From Aliarcobacter butzleri (GTDB lineage Bacteria > Campylobacterota > Campylobacteria > Campylobacterales > Arcobacteraceae), in contig JAAYJJ010000186.1 of the NCBI GenBank assembly GCA_012522985.1, forward strand, positions 1 through 19,881: 19,881 bases of DNA, written 5' to 3'. The translations under genes and the position numbers were made by a program. The notes beneath the pieces were generated by a model. That model searched no databases. It worked only from the letters and a program-made list of their open reading frames with translations, and was not told the DNA's origin. Below, one piece after another: positions 1 to 8,117 of this stretch; positions within the stretch are counted from its first letter, which is position 1; the number at the start of each line of letters is the position of its first letter.

Positions 1-385
1 AACTACCAAAGAGACTTCAGTTTTTAATGATGATTTTATTACATATACTAAAAATCTAGATTATTATGCTATCAAAGAGGCTATAAATGAGTTTATTGGT
101 AGCTATGATTTTGAGTACTTTGCTAAACACAATCCCCAAATCAAATCAACTATTAGAACAATCTATAATGCAAAAATCTATCCATATAAAGATATATATG
201 TTGTTAGATTTGAAGCAAATGGATTTTTGCACTCTCAAGTTAGGATTATGGTTGGGTTTTTACTTGCTATCTCAGATAAGAGATATAGTATAGAAGATCT
301 TAAAAATCAACTACAAAAAAAGGAGAAGGTTTTCTGTAAACCTGCTCCTTCTAAGGGGCTATATTTAGCTAAAGTAGGGTACTAA
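1..385 (+). CDS. truA: tRNA pseudouridine(38-40) synthase A, C-terminal part (truncated by window edge)
   Basis: TruA isomerises uridines 38-40 of the tRNA anticodon stem-loop to pseudouridine. Only the last 127 residues are in the window; complete codons begin at position 2 and the gene ends with TAA at 383-385. The visible part carries typical C-terminal TruA signatures: an IGSYDFEYF segment matching the family's F.G.HDF..F motif, then RFEANGFLHSQVRIMVG, which matches the conserved NGFL..MVR.MVG core, and a closing APSKGLYL matching the family's A...GLYL motif. The catalytic Asp lies upstream, outside the window. The gene converges on nuoN, with only 3 nt between the two stop codons, and its last 70 nt contain a hairpin that reads as a terminator for the opposite strand. 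Another plus-strand ORF at 87-293 is out of frame and is a shadow. Family assignment is firm; no intrinsic terminator for truA itself is visible. Confidence 0.9.
   Translation, partial: TTKETSVFNDDFITYTKNLDYYAIKEAINEFIGSYDFEYFAKHNPQIKSTIRTIYNAKIYPYKDIYVVRFEANGFLHSQVRIMVGFLLAISDKRYSIEDLKNQLQKKEKVFCKPAPSKGLYLAKVGY
315..350 (-). terminator. Intrinsic terminator of the nuo operon, inside truA
   Basis: Read on the minus strand, a 13-bp stem (arms 350-338 and 332-320) with a single U.C mismatch (344/326) and a 5-nt loop is followed directly by a run of seven T (321-315), the first two of which also sit in the stem. This is a textbook Rho-independent terminator about 40 nt past the nuoN stop. It lies entirely within the coding region of truA on the other strand. 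On the plus strand the hairpin is preceded by A and not followed by a T-tract, so it should act only on the nuo transcript. Confidence 0.8.
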
Positions 386-388
386 ATC

Positions 389-1873
389 TTAAAACCCACT
401 TGTTTGAACAAAGTATGATATATGTTCAAGTAGTGGATTGATAAAGAAAATAGCTAAAATTGTAACTAAAGCTGATACTCCGATTACAGTTTTTAGTGTA
501 TTATTTGCATTTCCTAAAAATTCCACTTTATCATTTGTAACAGGATCTTTTAAGAACATATATACTACTAGTTTTAGATAATAGTAAGCCGCAATTGCAC
601 TATTTATAGCCATAATCAATGCCAAAATCAAATAATCAGCATTGATTGCAGCTCCTATTAGATACATTTTCCCCCAAAATATTGAAAAAGGAGGAACTCC
701 AGCAAGGCTTAACATAAAAAGTCCCATAATCGATGCAGTTACAGGTGATTTTTTAACCAAACCAGAGAATTTTTCAAATGGATGATCTGATTCAAATCCT
801 TCAAGTTTCTTTTGTCTATGTACCCAAAGCATAGAAAAAGCACCAAGATTTGTAAATAAAAATAGTATCCAATATAAAAACAGCCCTTGTGTAGCTTGAG
901 TAGTGCCTAGTAGTATAGCAACCATAACAAAACCAGCATGAGAAATAGAGCTATATGCTAACATTCTTTTTATATCAGTTTGTACTAAGGCTATCATATT
1001 TGGTAGAGTCATAGTAATAACTACTGTAGCATAAAGTACCATCTCAACCCAAAAAATCTCTGCGTTTACAAATATAGTAAAAAATCTTAGAGCAACTACA
1101 AAAGCAGCTAATTTAGGTACTACAGACATATATCCAGCCATTGCTGCACTTGAGCCTTCATAAACATCTGGTGCCCATATATGAAATGGAACCAATGAGA
1201 GTTTAAATCCAAGTGCAACAAATACAAATATTACACCCAAAAGTACTGGTAAAAATGGCTCAAAGTTATTTTCAACTAAAATAGCATTGATTTGAGATAT
1301 CTCCATACTTCCAGTTACAGCATAAAATATCATAATACCAAAAGCAAAACATCCAGCTGCTAAAGCACCCATTGTAAAATACTTAATAGCTGCTTCAAGA
1401 GATTTTTCACGGTTGTGCATTGCAATAATAGTATATAGTGCCATAGAAGCAGTCTCTAATCCTACAAATATAAGTATAAGATTATCACTACTTACCATAA
1501 ACTGAAATCCAGCTACCATAAATAAAAATAGTGAAAAATACTCTGGATATCTATATTCATGAAATCTTTGTTGAGAAAGAGCCAACAATATAAATAGCCC
1601 TGAAGCTATAATAATAATCAACTGAGCTAAAATCGATATACCATCTACAAGCATTAGATCAAAAAAGCCTTTTGTTGCTCCACTATAGCCTAGTAATACA
1701 CCTAAATCAACTATTAAAAATAAAATAGTTAGCATTACATAAAGAGATTTATGTAAGTTTCTATTTACCAAATCAATACATAAGATTATTAAAGCACCCA
1801 CAACTGCTACTAGCATAGGGGCTAGAGATTTTAGATTTAGACTTGCTAAATCTACTGAGATTGGATCTATCAT
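389..1873 (-). CDS. nuoN: Complex I membrane subunit NuoN
   Basis: NuoN (ND2 type) is one of three antiporter-like subunits of complex I, embedded in the cytoplasmic membrane and coupling quinone reduction to H+ translocation. The 494-residue protein is hydrophobic throughout, as expected for about 14 transmembrane helices. Visible landmarks are the helix with conserved Glu140 ([13 protein letters not shown]), the broken-helix region around [20 protein letters not shown] with Lys224, and Lys254 in SVVPKLAAF; these are the acid/base residues of the proton channel in this family. The ATG overlaps the nuoM stop by one base (TAATG), which suggests translational coupling. It is the last gene of the operon, ending 3 nt from the convergent truA stop. 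Length and residues look normal. Confidence 0.96.
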   Translation of the reverse strand: MIDPISVDLASLNLKSLAPMLVAVVGALIILCIDLVNRNLHKSLYVMLTILFLIVDLGVLLGYSGATKGFFDLMLVDGISILAQLIIIIASGLFILLALSQQRFHEYRYPEYFSLFLFMVAGFQFMVSSDNLILIFVGLETASMALYTIIAMHNREKSLEAAIKYFTMGALAAGCFAFGIMIFYAVTGSMEISQINAILVENNFEPFLPVLLGVIFVFVALGFKLSLVPFHIWAPDVYEGSSAAMAGYMSVVPKLAAFVVALRFFTIFVNAEIFWVEMVLYATVVITMTLPNMIALVQTDIKRMLAYSSISHAGFVMVAILLGTTQATQGLFLYWILFLFTNLGAFSMLWVHRQKKLEGFESDHPFEKFSGLVKKSPVTASIMGLFMLSLAGVPPFSIFWGKMYLIGAAINADYLILALIMAINSAIAAYYYLKLVVYMFLKDPVTNDKVEFLGNANNTLKTVIGVSALVTILAIFFINPLLEHISYFVQTSGF

Positions 1874-3399
1874 TATTCTTCCTCCCCTATTGAATTAACT
1901 TGTGCAAGAGTCTCTTTTGCGTTTGGAGTTATTGATTTTCCATACATTGTTTGAACAAGTTGTTTTACACTTGCATCTACTGGTTCTAATATAGGTTTTG
2001 GATAAACCCCAAAGAAAACAACCAATGCCACTAGTGGCACTAAAGCAACCAATTCTCTACCTTTTACATCAACTAGTGTTTTATTATTTTCATTGTTTAG
2101 TGGACCAAAAAATACCTTTTTGTATAAAACAAGCATATATACAGCTCCTAGTATAATAGTAGTTCCAGCAAGTAGTGCCATAACTGGTGATACTCTAAAG
2201 AATCCTAATAAACTTAAAAATTCTCCAACAAAACCTATAGTCAAAGGTAATCCTACACTTGCCATAAGCATAATACCAAAAATTAGTGCATATTTTGGCA
2301 TAATAGATGCTATACCACCAAACTCTGCTATCATTTTGGTATGTCTTCTATCATAAAGTACACCAACAAGCATAAACAGTGCACCAGAGACTATACCGTG
2401 GCTAATCATTAAAAATATAGATCCACCAATACCCTCAACATTTAGTGCAAAAGTTCCAAGAATAATAACACCCATATGTGAAACAGAACTATATGCTATA
2501 ACTTGCTTCATATCTTCTTGTGCATAAGCTACCATTGCCGTATAGATAATAGCTATAAGTCCCAATGTTGCCATAGGTATCATCATAGCTACACTAGCAT
2601 CAGGAAAAAGAGGTAATGAAAATCTAATAAAACCATAAGTTCCCATTTTTAGTAAAACAGCTGCTAATATAACAGAACCTATTGTAGGTGCTTGTCCATG
2701 AGCATAAGGTAACCACGTATGAAATGGAATCATAGGAACTTTGATAGCAAATCCAGCAAAAAACGCTATAAAAAGCCATAATTGCATATTGTATGGTAAA
2801 AGTAACATATTCCAATCAGCTAGTGCAAAACTCCAACTTCCTGTAGTTGAATAATATACATAAGCAAGATATAACATACCAACAAGCATAATCAAGCTTC
2901 CAAAAAATGTATATAAAAAGAACTTAACAGAAGCATAGATTCTTAGGTTTCCACCCCATGCACCTATGATATAAAGCATTGGTACAAGTGATAGCTCCCA
3001 AAATAGGTAGAAGATTATAGCATCAAGTGCTACAAATACACCAACCATAGTCATCTCTAAAAATAGTACCGTAATAAGCATATTTTTAAGATCTTTTGTT
3101 TCTGTAAGCCCAATAACCGCTATCATAGTCATAAATGTAGTCATTATAACTAAAAATAGTGAAATTCCATCAACGCCTAGATTATAAGCTATTCCATATT
3201 CCGCAATTACAGGAACAAACTCCATAAATTGCATACCACTATTTGTGCTATCAAAAGAGTACCACAAAACACAGCTTAAAAAGAACTCTATAGCTGTAAC
3301 AGTTATAGCATACATTCTAATAGAGTCTTTATTTACTATAAAGCCCATTGCTGCTGCAACTGCTGGAAAGAATATTAATATCGATAAAATGTATTCCAT
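1873..3399 (-). CDS. nuoM: Complex I membrane subunit NuoM
   Basis: NuoM (ND4 type) is an antiporter-like proton-pumping subunit in the membrane arm. With the ATG at 3399 the protein has 508 residues. The essential Glu135 ([13 protein letters not shown]), Lys220 ([15 protein letters not shown]) and Lys251 ([10 protein letters not shown]) are all in place. A TTG in frame one codon earlier (3402) is less likely: the AAGGGG Shine-Dalgarno at 3411-3406 lies 6 nt from the ATG but only 3 nt from the TTG. The Shine-Dalgarno overlaps the nuoL stop codon. The C-terminal tail after the last helix is short and acidic (ending GEEE). Its stop overlaps the nuoN start by one base. Confidence 0.96.
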   Translation of the reverse strand: MEYILSILIFFPAVAAAMGFIVNKDSIRMYAITVTAIEFFLSCVLWYSFDSTNSGMQFMEFVPVIAEYGIAYNLGVDGISLFLVIMTTFMTMIAVIGLTETKDLKNMLITVLFLEMTMVGVFVALDAIIFYLFWELSLVPMLYIIGAWGGNLRIYASVKFFLYTFFGSLIMLVGMLYLAYVYYSTTGSWSFALADWNMLLLPYNMQLWLFIAFFAGFAIKVPMIPFHTWLPYAHGQAPTIGSVILAAVLLKMGTYGFIRFSLPLFPDASVAMMIPMATLGLIAIIYTAMVAYAQEDMKQVIAYSSVSHMGVIILGTFALNVEGIGGSIFLMISHGIVSGALFMLVGVLYDRRHTKMIAEFGGIASIMPKYALIFGIMLMASVGLPLTIGFVGEFLSLLGFFRVSPVMALLAGTTIILGAVYMLVLYKKVFFGPLNNENNKTLVDVKGRELVALVPLVALVVFFGVYPKPILEPVDASVKQLVQTMYGKSITPNAKETLAQVNSIGEEE

Positions 3400-3409
3400 C
3401 AATTACCCC

Positions 3410-5338
3410 TTAATTGTTTGATACCAGCAGTATCGCCAAAATTAATAATACAAGCAAACCAAAAGCCATCCATCTTAAAGCAGTGGATAGGTTTCTTGTT
3501 TGCATAACTCTACTTTCATTACCTGTAGTATAGATAGTTTTTGCAATAGCATCTACAATAGTATCAACTATTTTTAAATCTATCTCTTTCCAGCTAAATC
3601 TTGATATTGCAAGATATGGTTTAAGAACTACTTTTTCAAAAAATAGTGGCATATAGTATTGATTTGCTAGAAGTTTATAGCAAAATCTATTTTTTAGAGC
3701 TTCCCCAAAATATGCCTCATCTTTTTTGTGTTTAAATACAGCAAATCCAATACCAACTAAAACAATAGCAGTAGTTACAATAATAAGCATCCAAAGTGTT
3801 GCATTATCAACATGAACATTTAATGGAGGTAAGATACTTGTAACCATATTTGTAAATCCTGCTTGAGTCCAACCAGCAACTATAGATAGTATAGCAAGAG
3901 GTGCCATAGCAGCTATTACAAAACCATAAGTTTCATGAGGATGGTATCCATATTCATGATATTTTTCTTTACCAAAAAATACATACATAATAAGTCTAAA
4001 GCTATAAAATGCTGTTAATCCCGCAGTTATCCATAAAACACTCCAGATGATATATGAACCACTACCAAATGCAACTTCAAGAATTAAGTCTTTTGAGAAA
4101 AACCCAGCAAAAGGAAAAATACCAGCTAGTGCAATAGATGCTAGTATCATAATAAGCCCTGTTCTTGGCATATGTTTATATAATCCACCCATTTTTTTGA
4201 TATTAATCTCATCATTCATAGCATGCATTACATTTCCTGCACCCAAAAATAGAACTGATTTGAAAAATGCGTGAGTTGCTAAGTGAAAAAGTGCTACCCA
4301 ATAAGCTCCAAGTCCAGCAGCAACAAACATATATCCTAGTTGAGATAGAGTTGAAAATGCAATAATCTTTTTCATATTTGTAGCTACTAGTGCTTGAGAA
4401 GCTGCAAACATAGCAACAAAAGCTCCAAGTCCAGCTATAAATGCACCAACTTCAGGAACAACTGTATAGATCTCATTTGCTCTAATAACCAAATAAACCC
4501 CAGCTGTAACCATCGTAGCAGCATGAATAAGTGCTGAAACTGGTGTTGGACCTTCCATCGCATTTGCAAGCCATTGATTAAATGGAAATTGAGCTGATTT
4601 ACCCATAGCACCAATAAATAAAAATATTGCAATAGCAACAACTGTTGATGTATTTAAGCTAGAAATATTTGCAAAAACTTCATCATATTGTAAAGAGCCT
4701 AAGTTCCAATAGATCAAAAACATACCAACAAGCATAGCAAGGTCAGCAACTCTATTTGTTATAAATGCCTCATTTGCAGCAAATGCTGGAGATATAGATG
4801 AGTGAGGTGAAAGAGTTGAAAATGGTGAGTTATAAAGATCTTTTACCAAAGGTTTATCTTCTTTATGGTACCAAAATCCTATTAGCAACCATGAACATAG
4901 TCCAACACCTTCCCAACCTATAAATAGCCCAGCAAAGTTATCACTCATAACCAAAATCATCATAGAAAAAACAAAAGCTGATAGATATGAGAAAAATCTA
5001 TTAAAACTCTTATCACTATCCATATAACCTATAGAGTGGATATGAACCATTGTTGAAACTATTGTTACAACTACCATCATAGTTGCACTTACTTGATCAA
5101 CAACAAAGCCAAATGGAATATTAAGATTACCTATAACTATCCAATCTAACATCCTAACATGAACAACATTACCTGTAATTACCCAAGAAAGTAGTACTAG
5201 CGATGCGATCATCGATAAACCTAACATAGCTGAAGTGAAAAGTCCAGTTATTAGTTTTTTTGGATAATTTGCAAAAAAAGCAGCAAATATTGATCCAACA
5301 AGTGGAGCAAAAAGTGCTATATATAACAGATTTTCCAT
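3410..5338 (-). CDS. nuoL: Complex I membrane subunit NuoL
   Basis: NuoL (ND5 type) is the distal antiporter-like subunit, which also carries the long lateral helix along the membrane arm. The protein is 642 residues, within the family range. Landmarks are Glu143 in FIGWEGVGLCSWLLIGFWY, the FPFNQWLANAMEGPTPVSALIHAATMVTAG core, and a hydrophobic C-terminal anchor. Between the FWY helix and the AFITNRVADL helix there is a polar loop of about 20 residues (roughly 166-187, with PFSTLSPHSSISP) that is longer than the equivalent in the E. coli protein. The Shine-Dalgarno (GGAGG) is encoded by the last codons of nuoK, 3 nt before the ATG-proximal spacer. The stop is 10 nt from the nuoM ATG. Confidence 0.96.
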   Translation of the reverse strand: MENLLYIALFAPLVGSIFAAFFANYPKKLITGLFTSAMLGLSMIASLVLLSWVITGNVVHVRMLDWIVIGNLNIPFGFVVDQVSATMMVVVTIVSTMVHIHSIGYMDSDKSFNRFFSYLSAFVFSMMILVMSDNFAGLFIGWEGVGLCSWLLIGFWYHKEDKPLVKDLYNSPFSTLSPHSSISPAFAANEAFITNRVADLAMLVGMFLIYWNLGSLQYDEVFANISSLNTSTVVAIAIFLFIGAMGKSAQFPFNQWLANAMEGPTPVSALIHAATMVTAGVYLVIRANEIYTVVPEVGAFIAGLGAFVAMFAASQALVATNMKKIIAFSTLSQLGYMFVAAGLGAYWVALFHLATHAFFKSVLFLGAGNVMHAMNDEINIKKMGGLYKHMPRTGLIMILASIALAGIFPFAGFFSKDLILEVAFGSGSYIIWSVLWITAGLTAFYSFRLIMYVFFGKEKYHEYGYHPHETYGFVIAAMAPLAILSIVAGWTQAGFTNMVTSILPPLNVHVDNATLWMLIIVTTAIVLVGIGFAVFKHKKDEAYFGEALKNRFCYKLLANQYYMPLFFEKVVLKPYLAISRFSWKEIDLKIVDTIVDAIAKTIYTTGNESRVMQTRNLSTALRWMAFGLLVLLILAILLVSNN

Positions 5339-5341
5339 AAA

Positions 5342-5641
5342 TCAGCCTCCCATACTTTGTAGATTATCTAGACTTAGTGAGTTTTTTCTTTTATAAGTCA
5401 TTATAAGTAAACCTAAGCCAATAGCTACCTCACTAGCGGCAACTGCTATAATAAAAAATGCAAACATTTGACCATCTAAGTCACCATGAAATTTTGAAAT
5501 AGCTGCTAAACCAACATTGACGGCATTTAACATAATCTCAGATGCAAAAAATAGCATTAAAAGGTTTTTTCTTCTAATAACACCGATAAGCCCAATACAA
5601 AAAAGTATAGAACTAAGAATTAAATAGTCATTTAACATCAT
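5342..5641 (-). CDS. nuoK: Complex I membrane subunit NuoK
   Basis: NuoK (ND4L type) is a small three-helix subunit linking the quinone site region to the antiporter subunits. The protein is 99 residues, with the two buried glutamates of the family at Glu35 (FFASEIMLNAVN) and Glu71 (AVAASEVAIGLG). Two consecutive ATG codons begin the frame; the first (5641) forms an ATGA overlap with the nuoJ stop, a typical coupled start, and the second (5638) cannot be excluded. The last codons (Met-Gly-Gly) double as the Shine-Dalgarno of nuoL. Confidence 0.96.
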   Translation of the reverse strand: MMLNDYLILSSILFCIGLIGVIRRKNLLMLFFASEIMLNAVNVGLAAISKFHGDLDGQMFAFFIIAVAASEVAIGLGLLIMTYKRKNSLSLDNLQSMGG

Positions 5642-6216
5642 TTTTTATCCTTTGTAATATCAGCAGAAGAGCTAAGTTTATCTATCTCATCTTCACTCAT
5701 TTGAGTAATAGAGATATCCATTTTTTTACCTGCTAAGATTACTCCACCTATCATAGCTACCAAAAGCATAACAGCAGCTAACTCAAATGGAACAAGATAT
5801 TTAGTAAATAGTACAATACCTACTTCTTTTACATTGTTTCCATACTCCATAGAGATAGGATGAGATACTAAAATATTATTACTTACTATTGGAGCAGTTA
5901 GTATAACAACTACTAATAGGGCAATTCCACCACTTAGAATAAAAACCAATCTAGGGTTTTTGATATCTTCTTTTACTTCAGCTATTGTGTCAAAAAACAT
6001 CATACCAAAAGCATATAGTGCCATAACAGCACCTGTATAAACCACTATTTGAACAACACCCAAAAACTCTGCATCTAATAAAAAGTAAAATGCTGAAATA
6101 AATATCATCCCAGCAGCCAACGAGCTAAGAGCATATAGAGCATTGTTTGTTAGAACTGTTGTACAAAACATTGCAATAGTTAAAAATGCAAATAAATAAA
6201 AAGCTACTATTTCCAT
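5638..6216 (-). CDS. nuoJ: Complex I membrane subunit NuoJ
   Basis: NuoJ (ND6 type) is a membrane subunit whose third helix is part of the conformational coupling path between the quinone site and the pumps. The 192-residue protein shows the family's conserved helix QIVVYTGAVMALYAFGMM at about 56-73, including the pi-bulge region, and about five hydrophobic segments. The C-terminal tail is hydrophilic and lysine/aspartate rich. An AAGGAGAGG Shine-Dalgarno immediately follows the nuoI stop. The stop codon overlaps the nuoK start (ATGA). Confidence 0.95.
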   Translation of the reverse strand: MEIVAFYLFAFLTIAMFCTTVLTNNALYALSSLAAGMIFISAFYFLLDAEFLGVVQIVVYTGAVMALYAFGMMFFDTIAEVKEDIKNPRLVFILSGGIALLVVVILTAPIVSNNILVSHPISMEYGNNVKEVGIVLFTKYLVPFELAAVMLLVAMIGGVILAGKKMDISITQMSEDEIDKLSSSADITKDKK

Positions 6217-6225
6217 CGCCTCTCC

Positions 6226-6855
6226 TTAATATGCTAAAGGTGTTTTTTTGATCTTCTCATCAGCATCATCTGATGGTGCACCAAATCCACTAAATTCTTG
6301 TTGATCTTTTAGGAAATCAAGTGGAGTTAGAAGATCATCTTTTAGTACAAAATGAGCTCTTTGCTCACTTGCATTTTCATATCTTCCTCCATGAACAATA
6401 GCAAGTTCAGGACAGACTTCAGCACAATATCCACAAAATATACATCTACCTAAATTGATAGTATATTCAGTTACCTCTTTTCTTGATTTTTCATCTATTT
6501 TTGTATCAAGTCTTATACAGTTAGCTATACAGATCTTTTCACAAAGTCCACATCCAATACATCTATTGTTCCCACTTTCTAAAAGAGCTAGTAGTTTATG
6601 TACTGCTCTATATCTTGGGCTAACTGGAAGTTTTTCCATAGGGTATTTGATAGTATGCATATCATTTTTAAATAGGGCATCAACCATATTTTTAAATGTA
6701 ATCTTCAATCCCCCAAAAAGTTCAGTTTTGACTGTTCTACTCATAACTTGAGTAAACTCTTGCCATCTATTATCAGGATATTTTCCGTCATTAACGGTTA
6801 TATATCCATCTGATTTTGGGATATCATTGTTTACTTGTTTGATTTGTTCGTTCAT
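6226..6855 (-). CDS. nuoI: Complex I Fe-S subunit NuoI (two 4Fe-4S clusters)
   Basis: NuoI (TYKY/Nqo9) is a peripheral arm protein at the membrane interface that carries clusters N6a and N6b and passes electrons to NuoB. In the 209-residue protein, one ferredoxin motif uses Cys99, Cys102, Cys105 and Cys109, and the second uses Cys138, Cys141, Cys144 and Cys148 followed by Pro. The first motif has Ile instead of the usual Pro after its fourth cysteine and an extra Cys113. An N-terminal segment of about 40 hydrophilic residues precedes the amphipathic region, longer than in minimal NuoI proteins. AGGAG lies 6 nt before the ATG and overlaps the nuoH TAG stop. Confidence 0.96.
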   Translation of the reverse strand: MNEQIKQVNNDIPKSDGYITVNDGKYPDNRWQEFTQVMSRTVKTELFGGLKITFKNMVDALFKNDMHTIKYPMEKLPVSPRYRAVHKLLALLESGNNRCIGCGLCEKICIANCIRLDTKIDEKSRKEVTEYTINLGRCIFCGYCAEVCPELAIVHGGRYENASEQRAHFVLKDDLLTPLDFLKDQQEFSGFGAPSDDADEKIKKTPLAY

Positions 6856-6863
6856 GAATTCTC

Positions 6864-7856
6864 CTACAACATAATTACTAAGCCTGTAATTATAATATTA
6901 ATTACAGCTATTGGCATTAATACTTTCCAACACAACCACATAAGTTGGTCTGGTCTAATATGAGGCCATGATGCTCTTGTCCAAAGGAAGAAAAATATTA
7001 AAAACATAACTTTTAATATAATAGCAATTCCTCCAGGAATAAACCAAAGATCATTAAAGCCACCCATAAAAATAAGTGCTACTAGAAATGATACTGTAAA
7101 AAGGTTTGCATACTCACCTATAAAAAACATACCCCATCTCATACCAGAATATTCAGTTGCATATCCAGCAATAAGCTCTGCTTCATGCTCTAGTAAGTCA
7201 AAAGGTGTTCTATTGGTTTCAGCAAAACCAGCTATCAAAAATAGAATAAATGCCACAGGTTGAGTAAAAAGTAACCAATCAAATATACCACCACTTTGGT
7301 AGTTGTTGATATCTATTAAAGATAGACTTCCTACTAACATCAAAGGAGCAAGTATAGAAAGTCCTGTAACTATCTCATAACTTAAAAGTTGAATAGTTGT
7401 TCTAGCTCCTCCTAGCAATGCCCATTTATTGCCACTTGCCATACCTGCTAGAAGTGGTCCATAAAGTCCAGTTGCCATAACACCCAAAACAAATAGTAAA
7501 CCTATATTGATATCACTTATAATAGGAGTAACAGTATATCCACCTATATTAAATGATGGTATAAATGGAACGGCACTCATAGCTATAAAAGCAGTTGCCG
7601 CTGTTATAACTGGTGCTATCATAAAAATAGGCTTATTTGCATTTTGTGGTACAAAATCCTCTTTTGTAAAGAGTTTTATACCATCAGCTAAGATCTGTAA
7701 AACTCCAGCAGGTCCTACATGCACAGGTCCTAATCTTCTTTGCATAAAAGCTAATATCTTTCTTTCTATATAAGTTGTAAATCCAGCTATTGCAGAAAAA
7801 ATCAGTAATACAACCAAAACTTTGATTATAGTTTCAAGAAAATATATTGGATCCAT
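6864..7856 (-). CDS. nuoH: Complex I membrane subunit NuoH
   Basis: NuoH (ND1 type) anchors the peripheral arm to the membrane and forms most of the quinone-binding tunnel. The 330-residue protein is hydrophobic, with the family's conserved ERKILAFMQRRLGP (31-44) and the acidic loop ETNRTPFDLLEHEAEL (213-228) followed by GYATEYSGMRWGMFF, which line the quinone chamber and the putative proton path. Its Shine-Dalgarno (GAGG) overlaps the stop of the preceding nuoG2 3' fragment. Nothing abnormal is seen. Confidence 0.96.
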   Translation of the reverse strand: MDPIYFLETIIKVLVVLLIFSAIAGFTTYIERKILAFMQRRLGPVHVGPAGVLQILADGIKLFTKEDFVPQNANKPIFMIAPVITAATAFIAMSAVPFIPSFNIGGYTVTPIISDINIGLLFVLGVMATGLYGPLLAGMASGNKWALLGGARTTIQLLSYEIVTGLSILAPLMLVGSLSLIDINNYQSGGIFDWLLFTQPVAFILFLIAGFAETNRTPFDLLEHEAELIAGYATEYSGMRWGMFFIGEYANLFTVSFLVALIFMGGFNDLWFIPGGIAIILKVMFLIFFFLWTRASWPHIRPDQLMWLCWKVLMPIAVINIIITGLVIML

Positions 7857-7865
7857 TTTACACCT

Positions 7866-8117
7866 CTACTTTTTTATAACAGCTTTAGCATATCTTGAGT
7901 TGCTAAAGAGTTTACAAGTTTTTGCATCTTTTTTAAATGTTGGAATATAGCACATATCACCACTAAGTTGAATGTCTATTACTACAGGTAACTCAAAACT
8001 TATATGATTTGCTTCAACTATAATAGTATCATTTTCATTAACACCCAATGAATCAGCTCTACTTTTGCTCATATAACATCCAAAAGGCTCTTTTATTAAA
8101 GACGATTTTGCAGTAAA
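7866..8117 (-). pseudogene. Detached 3' portion of nuoG2 (C-terminal domain, same frame after an in-frame TAA)
   Basis: After the TAA that ends the 731-residue NuoG2 frame (8120-8118), the same frame continues open for 83 codons to a TAG at 7868-7866. The first 15 codons read FTAKSSLIKEPFGCY, which aligns with EYTAKTTLAAKDPF following QQFN in NuoG1, so they are plainly coding sequence of a NuoG. An ATG at 8072 would give a 68-residue protein (MSKSRADSLGV...), with only a weak GGA-type ribosome site. The content resembles the C-terminal beta-barrel (molybdopterin-dinucleotide-binding-like) domain of NuoG/molybdopterin oxidoreductases: a LGVNENDTIIVEA segment, then a predicted strand-rich stretch. 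It could be translated by re-initiation, be part of a readthrough product, or be a dead fragment. A 45-nt apparent gap here is out of character with the tightly packed operon. Confidence 0.75.

Noticed and set aside
87..293. A 68-residue plus-strand ORF at the left edge
   Set aside because: It is out of frame with the TruA reading frame (codons from position 2), which covers it completely and has clear homology signatures.
2624..2815. Minus-strand ORF inside nuoM
   Set aside because: Out-of-frame overlap with a fully conserved NuoM region.
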